Below are positions 57,131 through 64,000 of a DNA stretch of 64,000 nucleotides, piece after piece. A model generated the notes under the pieces. It saw only the letters and a list, made by a program, of their open reading frames with translations. It did no database searches and had not been told where the DNA came from. Positions within the stretch are counted from its first letter, which is position 1; each line of letters opens with the position of its first letter. Made by a program: the position numbers and the translations under genes. The DNA is from Desmodus rotundus (taxonomy: Eukaryota; Chordata; Mammalia; Chiroptera; Phyllostomidae), in assembly GCF_022682495.2 (NCBI RefSeq), contig NC_071397.1, positions 6,663,082-6,727,081 of the forward strand. Reading direction: 5' to 3'.

Positions 57131-58760
57131 AGAAGCAAACAGGTTTTTTTCAATGAACACCTGTTGCTTATGGATGAAAAATATGAAACACTAAGCAGCA
57201 GGAAACACTGTTTCCCAGGCAAGCCCCGAAAGACCCTGCTCACTAAAACCTGCTTGAAGTCTGGCTTTGTTTGTCTTGTTTTCTGCAATGTCCCCCATGA
57301 CGGGCACATTAAAAGGGCTCTGTAAGTGTTTGTCGGCTGACTGGAGGCTGCTCCTGGGGGCCTGGACTGGAGATGGGGACTGGTGGCGGCGGGAAGAGGC
57401 TGCTGCCTCGCCCGGGGAAGGATGAGGTGGAGGGCTGCCCGGCTGGAAGGTGCTGAGTGAGGGATGTGTGCGGCAGGACTATCAGGACTCAGAGAGGAAG
57501 GATTCATCTTACCTCGACAGCTGGGTGGACCGCCAAGTTTGGAATAAGCTGGAGAGAGTACAGCACGTGGGGAGAGGTAATGCACCCACTGGGGGTTTTA
57601 TTACAGGTGAGGTCCTAAAGAAGCCCAGAGAGCAGTGGGGACGAAAGATCAGGAGTTCAGGAATTTGAGGAGAGATTCAGTGGTCAGAGCAGCCAGGTGG
57701 CTACTGTCTTGTCCCAAGTGGACCAAACTGCCCCGCTCCAGCTCCCAGGCTGGAAAACTAAAATGTTAGCTGCGGCGGCTTGCTTCAGAGCTCGTAGAGA
57801 GAAAGAGGAGGCTTCGCTGAGACGGGGATGTAAACTGATCCCGGGGCTGGGACAGATACTAGAGAGAACTGCTCCAGCCTCCTGAACTCACAACTGGAAC
57901 CCAAATAGCCATTAATTGCATGTACTGGTCAGAGTCCAGCCTGATGTTTACGGAAACAAACACACAGGAACACACAGACAGACGGACCCTTCTGTTCGGT
58001 AAAACTCACTGCCTTGAACCCACAGAATCTTCCTTCAGGTCATGCCTAGACTGGAACCGCTTCTCATTCCGGATGCAGCCCTGCTATGAATTGGGCATGT
58101 GAGTCACTAGTTAAGGAGAATTCAATGAACAAAGATTCAATCAGGCTGTGGCTGTGGCCAGAAAGTGGGGCGTTCCTGTAGGGCAAGCCTTCCTCGTGGG
58201 CAGCCAGACTGCCATGTACTCCATCCACGCCTGCTGCCGCCACTGTGCCCAGATCTTACCATCAGAGCGCGTGCCATGTAGGCGATGGAACAGCAGCCTC
58301 TGAGGTTTTTATTTGAAAATGTGAATGTCCTTCACATCCCAGGGGCTAAAAACTTGTTGCAAATCTGTTCCCTTTTCTCTTTGAGGATTAGCTAGGATCA
58401 GGACCCTAAGAGAAAAGAGTTTTAATGAGGGCAGGGTGGGGCAGGGGTAGTTGTGTACTGTGGTATGCTGCAGGGGGCAGGGTGCAATTTTTAGGCTGCC
58501 AGCGTGGGGTGGGGATGGGGTCCTCCATGGGAAGGGTCTGGATGCAGTGTAGCTGCGTGGTTCCAGATGTATGTAGGGACCAGGTGAGCTAATCTTGAAG
58601 TGTCTCCCACCCTCCCCAACCCTGTGTGCCTTTTGGGATTGTTCTCATGGTGGTCCACTTATGCTCTGCGATTGTTCCTCAACCGTATGCAGGAGCATAC
58701 TCCCGAGTCCTTTGAATCTCTCGGCACCACGTTGGACACACTGCCTGTGCTTTAATAAGG
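57131..58760. other. Intergenic DNA, unclassified
   Basis: A possible L2-like end lies at about 57165-57335. The rest, including 57450-57900, shows no recognised gene or repeat. Confidence 0.4.
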
Positions 58761-58800
58761 TGAGCCCATGGCTAGCTCTGGGAGAAAAGCCCAGCCAGAA

Positions 58801-59124
58801 GCATCTGATCAACTTCAACAAATTTTGCAAACTATAGCATCTGCAAATAACAAAGAACTCCACAGACAGCTTCAGTCTCCACAAATAGCTATAGGCTCTA
58901 CAAACACCTTCAAGTTCTGCAAACCCCTGCGTATTTTAAACAATTACAATTTTAAATTGTGATTTAAAAATGTTTCAAACACTGACAAACCAGTAGCTCT
59001 GCCAATGAAGATAGGCTCTGCAAGCAGCTGTGGGATCTATGAACAGCTGGAGCCTTTGCAAAGAGCGACAAGTTCCATAAGAACCCCAGTCTGCAAGCAC
59101 CGGCAGCCTCTGCGAACTTCCCCA
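58801..59124 (+). repeat. Degenerate 19-bp tandem repeat array
   Basis: At least twelve diverged copies of a unit close to GCTCTGCAAACAGCTTCAG. Examples: ACTCCACAGACAGCTTCAG, TCTCCACAAATAGCTATAG, GCTCTACAAACACCTTCAA and GTTCTGCAAACCCCTGCGT run back to back at 58857-58932. GCTCTGCCAATGAAGATAG, GCTCTGCAAGCAGCTGTGG and GATCTATGAACAGCTGGAG begin at 58996. Most units are exactly 19 bp. An A/T-rich spacer (58933-58995) splits the array and holds a near-palindrome ACAATTTTAAATTGT. Confidence 0.75.
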
Positions 59125-59869
59125 ACAGGCTGGGAAAGTTTCCCCTACAGGCGCAAACCTGAGAACACTAACAGAGTTCTGCTCATCACCTACTCTTCCC
59201 ATAAGAAATATGGGAACTGCATAAAGAAATAACTATTAGGATAAAGATGGGGAAGGATGGGAGAAGGACAAGTGAAGTTGGTAAGTAAAAAAGGTAGGGG
59301 CTCTGGTTGGGTTAGAAACATGTCAAGATAATTCAACAAACACTGATGGAAGCATTTTTGTGTGCTACGAATGGTGCTGGGCACAATGGGAAAAGTGGAG
59401 AACCCCAGGGAGATTCCAGCAGCCCTGGCCCTTCCTGATCGCTGTTGAGAATACCTGCACATAGCTGATGGATTTCCTTCTGAGTCACAATTACTGTGTA
59501 CTTGACTAATGCTCTTGGTTATCAAGTGGAGCAATAAAAACTCATCGAAATCCACCTGAAAACTGCCTCCAAAGGTGATTGACACCTCTGTTAATGATTG
59601 CTGGCATCAGGGCTGAGACAATCGTGTCTGTGGGGACTGGCCATTCTGAGGGCAAAGAGTGGACCAGGACTGGGGACAAGACTCCATGCACCGTCCTCAC
59701 TCACTCCTGTGTCCCTAAGGGCCTGCGAAGCAGGAACACGGTGTGGAAGCCGTTGTTCAATTAAAGCAGGAGGACATGAGCCTGGGACACATGCACACCA
59801 GCTGATGGCTGGGGGAGAAAGACGCTGTTGAGGTGAGAGGAAGGGAGAAGGGTCAGGGGTTGCGGAGGC

Positions 59870-60060
59870 CCACGCACAGACACTTTTTGGCTATGTGGCC
59901 TTGGGACGTCAATTCCACCTTTCTGAGCTTTAGTTTCTTACTCTAAGGAAAAGGGGGATAGTGGCTGTACCTACCTCATAGCGTCCTGGTGAGGATTTGA
60001 TGAGTTTGTGTGAATAAAGCACTCCAAAGAGTGATGGCCTATAATTAGCTCCATCTACAT
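59870..60060 (+). mobile_element. MIR SINE
   Basis: TATGTGGCCTTGGGACGTCA, CTTTCTGAGCTTTAGTTTCT and CTACCTCATAGCGTCCTGGT with a following GAGGATTTGATGAG. Confidence 0.75.
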
Positions 60061-60070
60061 TAGTTAGGTG

Positions 60071-60629
60071 ACAATGGTTATGATGGTGGTGGTGATGATG
60101 ACAACAGTGGTGAAGATGGTAGTGGTGGTGGTAACGATGTTGCTGGCGGTGGTGGAGATTGTATTAGTTTCCTAGAGATGTTATAACAACGTACCACAAG
60201 TTGGGTGGCTGAAACAACAGAAATGTATTGTTTCACAATTTGTTTTATTGTCTCACAGTACGTGTAAGTATGGGTTCCTTCTCAGGAGTACGAAGGAGAG
60301 TCTGTTGCATGTCTCTTTCCTAACTTCTTGTGGTTTGCTGGTAATCGTCAGCTTGGTAACCCGTCACCCCAACGTCTACGTGGCATTCTCCCTGTGTGCA
60401 TGTCTCTCCCTGTGTCCGAATTTCCCCTTTTTATAAGGACACCAGTCCCACCCGATTAAGGCCCACCCTAATGACCTCATCTGAACTCAGTCATCTCCAA
60501 AGACCTTATTTCCAAAAAAAGGAGGACTTCAACATTTTTAGGGAGGCTATAACTCAATCCGTAACAGAGATGAAGAAGATGATGGTGATGATGATGGTGG
60601 TGACAATAATGGCGGTGATGTGATGGTGG
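60071..60629 (+). repeat. GAT/GGT trinucleotide-type tract split by a solo LTR
   Basis: Imperfect GATGGTGGTGATGATGA-type repeats at 60071-60159 resume as GATGATGGTGATGATGATGG at 60567-60629, immediately on the other side of the LTR at 60160-60566. Confidence 0.8.
60160..60566 (-). mobile_element. Solo MaLR (MLT1-like) LTR with 5-bp TSD
   Basis: Complete 407-bp LTR with TG...CA ends, lying in reverse. It contains TTAGTTTCCTAGAGATGTTA, GGTGGCTGAAACAACAGAAA, TATAAGGACACCAGTCCCAC and CACCCTAATGACCTCATCTG, matching reverse-complement MLT1. GAGAT flanks it on both sides (60155-60159 and 60567-60571), the 5-bp duplication expected of this class. Confidence 0.88.
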
Positions 60630-61310
60630 CCTTCCTTTTCCTTGCCTCTCCGTGACTGATAGCAGGCTCCTGGCACAGCAGAGTTTAAGGAAATGTCCGT
60701 CCGTTAGATCGTGCTTGTTATAGGCCCATAATAAATACCTATAGTGCTGAACTGCAGTCAACCCCACCCTGCCGTGACCTTGCTGGGCGACTCTGGGTTG
60801 GGGATTCCCTACTCTCTGTCCTGGGTCCCCACCCCCCGATCTGAGACAGAGGCCCACAAGGGGTGGGAAACTCAGCCAGCGAAGCAGGAAGCAAGTTGTT
60901 TCAGCCAGCAGGACCGTGTGGGTGTCCCCAAGGCTCCAGCAAGGCAGGGGGCTGTGTTGTTTCACACGCGTCTGTGTAAACAGATGGCAGAGAGCAGGCG
61001 CTGTGACAGGAAGGGGTGATAAGACACAGAGAGTCATAAACACTTCAGCACAGCCTTCATCCCAGCCGAGCCTGGGTTCCGTGTTTGCTCAGGTGTGGCC
61101 CTTCCCTCACTCAACATGGGTTGCATCTCCGGCTGCCCTGGGGACGAAGGGGTTAATCTGGGGGACGGAAAATAAATAAGTGCACACTCCATGGCAACAC
61201 CACCACCCCAGCCCACAGCACACCGTCTCACAGCAATTCCACATTCTAAAAAACGTGTAACCGCAGTCCCTTTGCCTTTCTTCCTTCTGCAAAGCACTTG
61301 GGTATGTATG
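60630..61310. other. Intergenic DNA, nothing recognised
   Basis: No gene or repeat is supported. Open frames extending leftward from here read His runs from the trinucleotide tract. Confidence 0.4.
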
Positions 61311-61314
61311 CCTT

Positions 61315-62545
61315 CTGTCATTTAAAATAATTTACTTGAAATAGTTTTGAATTCGTGGAAATAGTGCAAGAACAGTACTAAGAACTTCCTTAACCCCTTC
61401 ACCCAGATTCTTTAATCTTTTACCACATTTGCTTTGTCACCCTTCCCTTTTACGTACACTCATAGATCTTCTTCCGAGTTTAAGAGCACGCTGCAGACAT
61501 GAGGCCCATCACCCCTAAATACCAGCATAATCTCCTTTCTGAGTCACTCAACAGCTCTCCAGATTAGGGAGTTGACATTGGTACAAATGACCATTCTGTC
61601 CACTGTCCTGTTCCAACGCTGCCCACTGGCCTAACGATGTCTTTTTCATTTTCTGGTCCAGGATGGAACTGAGGACTGAGGATTGCACTGGGTTGTCATG
61701 GCTCATCCATCTCTTTCAATCCCGAACAGTTTCTCTGTCTTTCCCCTGCCCTTTGTGTTCTTACAAGTCTTAACGAGTTCAGGCCTTCTGTTTGGTAGGA
61801 TGACCCTCCGCTTGGGTTCATCTGACACTTTCTCTTGACCGGACCCAAGCCGTCCATGCTTTCTTGACAGGAAAACCCCAGAACAATTCCATGCCTTCAT
61901 TTCTTGGTCAGGTTGGTATCTGCCAGGCTCCTCCACTGCCACGTCACCACCTCCCCTTTCTAATTAACACGTGTTTTGTGGGGTGATGTTATAAGATTAT
62001 GCCAAAACCCTGGCCCTCATTGAACCTCTGCCCATTAGCTTTAGTGTCTTTCGACAACTCCTGTCTAAATCAAACGCCACTATGGTGGTTGACAAAGAAG
62101 AACTTTTCTTTTCCCAGCATTCCTTCTACCATCTACTAGGTTGCAGTCTACTGAAAGGAAAACCTTCCTTTCTCCCTCATTTATTTGTTTATATCAGGAT
62201 CATCTCATGGATTCCTATTTTATGTGATCGGTTAAAATCTGCCAGTATTATTTATTTTGGTATTCAAATTGCCCCCCAGATAGGGCCAGGCAGACCAGTT
62301 TCGCGCTGACTCCTTGTGTCTGTTGACATGTCCCCGTCATTCTTGGAGCATTTTCTTACTTTCTGGCACAATAACACGTTCTGGGTTCATCTGTACTTTC
62401 CCTACTCCAGCTCTGGAGTTAGCCATGTCTACAAGGAGCTCTGGTTCCTTTTAGTGGAGGATAGTATTTAGAAACTGAGGTCTGGGTGCTCGGTGACTTT
62501 TCTTGGAAGACAGAGTTAAGACATAGGTGTATTAACAGCCACTTC
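61315..62545 (-). mobile_element. Ancient L1M LINE fragment (reverse)
   Basis: AATAGTGCAAGAACAGTACTAA, TTTACCACATTTGCTTTGTC, GTCATTCTTGGAGCATTTTC and GTTCCTTTTAGTGGAGGATA follow, in order, a long L1M 3' region lying in antisense. Strand is inferred from the A/T-rich end at 61320. Confidence 0.6.
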
Positions 62546-62559
62546 TCACTATTTCACAG

Positions 62560-63145
62560 TGGTTATACTTTCTAACGTTTCAACCAGCACTGTGTTCATC
62601 AACACTGAACCATTGCCCCTAGGGAAAATCCAGGCTTAGGTTCCTGTGAGCCTCTGGTTACTATATGTTCACCAGCTGATCAATTCATAACTTCATGTTA
62701 CGGGTTTTTCTGTTTAAAGACACCTTACTAAATTATATTGTTGACATTGGCCAACAGCACTACAACTTATGCCTGAACAAAGCTTATCTAACATGTTTTA
62801 TTCATAAGGCCATCAAAGCTTTCTTTTGCACTTGGAAATGCTAGACAGAACTTCAGCACTATTCCTGGGGTTCATTGTAAACAGCAAACTCACCAAAAGC
62901 AAAAATGAGAAAAATGTGGCACTATGGAGACTGCGAGAAGGATGCTTGTTCGCAGTATGAGAGCGAAAACAAGAAGGTGGAGTGTCTTTTGGCCTCGCCT
63001 GGGAACAAGCCCACTGAACAACTAAACTTTTTCACTGCTCTGTGCATGCTTGTGGCAGCCACGAGTGTTTACTTTGGGGCTGCAAATACATTGTAGCGAG
63101 CAGACGAATTCGTAAATATGGCATCGGTGAGTAATGAGGATTAAA
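62560..63145 (+). mobile_element. Tigger/pogo-type DNA transposon fossil
   Basis: GGCTTAGGTTCCTGTGAGCCTC, TTTCTGTTTAAAGACACCTTAC, ACAGCACTACAACTTATGCC and an end GTGAGTAATGAGGATT agree with a non-autonomous Tigger-family element. The left terminal repeat is missing. The short frame at 62905-63096 is part of it and is not a gene. Confidence 0.5.
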
Positions 63146-63149
63146 CTCA

Positions 63150-64000
63150 TACAACTCAGTGGCAAAAATCCAAACAATTCCACCAAAGATGGGCAATTTT
63201 CCAAAGACAATATAAAGATGACTAACAGGTACATAGAAGGGGCACAATAACTAGTCATCAGGGGATGCAAATCAAAACCACATTGAGCTGTCCCAGCACA
63301 TCTGTCAGAAAGGCTGTTGTCAAAAAGACAAGAGATAACAAGTGTTGGTGAGCATGTGGAGCAAAGGGAACCCTTGTGCTCTGTTGGTGGGAATGCAAAT
63401 TGGTACACACACTATGGAAAACAGTATGGGAGTTGCCCCCTCCAAAGAAACAAATGGAAAATAGAACTACCATATGATCCAGCAATTCTACTTTCAGGTA
63501 TTCATCCAAAAGAAAAGAAAATGCTAACTGGAAAAGATATACGCACCCCAATGTGCATTGCAGCATCATTTACAATAGCCAAGATGTGGAAGCAACCTGC
63601 GTGCGTGGATGGATGAATGGATAAGGAAGGAATATTATTCTGCCACTCGAAAGAAGGAAGTCTTGCCATTTGCGACAACATGGATGGAGCTCATGGGCAA
63701 TGTGCTAAGTGAAGTAACTCAGACAGAGAAAGACGAATACCATATGACCCCCATTTATATGTGGAATCAGAAAAGAAAAAAAGAAACCCAAACCTCTGAG
63801 CTCACAGGTACAGAGAACAGATAGATGGTTGCCAGAGGTGGTTGGGGGAGCTGAGTGAAATGCGTAAAGCCGGTTAAAAAGTACAAACTTCTAGCTATAA
63901 AATAAATAAGTCACAGAAATGTAATGTACAGCATAGTGACCATAGTTAACACTCCTGTACAGCATATTTGAAAGTTGCTAAGAGAATAGATCTTAAAAGT
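63150..64000 (+). mobile_element. L1MA-type LINE-1 fragment (ORF2 end and 3' UTR), continues off the window
   Basis: Starts with an ORF2 C-terminal segment (GATGCAAATCAAAACCACAT) and runs into the 3' UTR, ending at the window edge in GAATAGATCTTAAAAGT. It corresponds to 45500-46400 of the other L1MA copy. Stops and indels make it non-functional. Confidence 0.85.

Noticed and set aside
57450..57900. Possible exon-like segments (TTTTATTACAG|GTGAGG and neighbouring frames)
   Set aside because: An isolated AG|GT resembles splice sites, but no coding similarity or consistent frame supports an exon.
60477..61043. 188-codon minus-strand frame with a His run
   Set aside because: The His run is the reverse reading of the GAT/GGT tract, and part of the frame lies in a MaLR LTR. 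Not a gene.
62905..63096. Short plus-strand frame starting MRKMWHYGDCEKD
   Set aside because: It lies within a Tigger-type transposon fossil and does not resemble the transposase.
1..64000. CRISPR array, operon, prophage or other prokaryotic system
   Set aside because: The window is mammalian with spliced genes and retroelements. The only regular array (58801-59124) has no spacers or conserved direct repeats.

Overview
The window is mammalian nuclear DNA, and almost certainly from a bat. It carries one gene with GT-AG introns up to 29 kb long. It also carries several tRNA-derived SINEs of the bat VES type, a hAT-like MITE family that I recognise from bats, and an L1-type tail ending in CAACTGTAAT...AATAAA that recurs at two loci. 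Older eutherian repeats (MIR, L2, MER5, Tigger, MaLR LTRs, L1M/L1MA) fill much of the rest.

The gene is KCNK5 (TASK-2/K2P5.1, a two-pore-domain K+ channel), on the minus strand. The coding sequence lies in five exons: exon 1 42623-42808, exon 2 13089-13200, exon 3 11730-11896, exon 4 11250-11418 and exon 5 8182-9095. They join in frame to 515 codons plus a stop. Both selectivity filters (TTIGYG, STIGFG), the N77 glycosylation site, the R224 and K245 pH-sensor positions and the KK257-258 G-beta-gamma site are intact. The C-tail carries a Gly-Pro-rich expansion that accounts for its extra length over the human protein of about 499 residues. The 5' end sits in a CpG island (about 42.1-43.35 kb). 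The 3' UTR probably ends near 6.48 kb at an AATAAA followed by a GT-rich element.

Layout: 1-6.4 kb is intergenic sequence downstream of KCNK5 (LTR-like, MIR, L2 and MER5 remnants). 6.5-42.8 kb is KCNK5 itself, mostly intron 1 (13.2-42.6 kb), which holds MIR/L2/hAT/Tigger fossils, one VES SINE and long single-copy stretches. 42.8-43.35 kb is the promoter/CpG island. 43.4-64 kb is repeat-dense upstream intergenic DNA. It includes a 2.5-kb L1MA fragment with two nested insertions, further VES SINEs, a hAT MITE, a HAL1-like (ORF1-only) LINE, a degenerate 19-bp tandem array, and a complete solo MaLR LTR inside a GAT/GGT tract. An old antisense L1, a Tigger fossil and a second L1MA fragment run to the window edge.

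I see no second protein-coding gene, no true tRNA or rRNA gene and no novel multi-gene system. The most unusual structures are the 19-bp degenerate tandem array (58.8-59.1 kb), the HAL1-like element (55.3-57.1 kb), the C-tail repeat expansion of KCNK5 and a possible overlapping uORF in its leader. Repeat family names come from recognising consensus-like sequence, not from a database search, and boundaries are approximate unless a target-site duplication is given.
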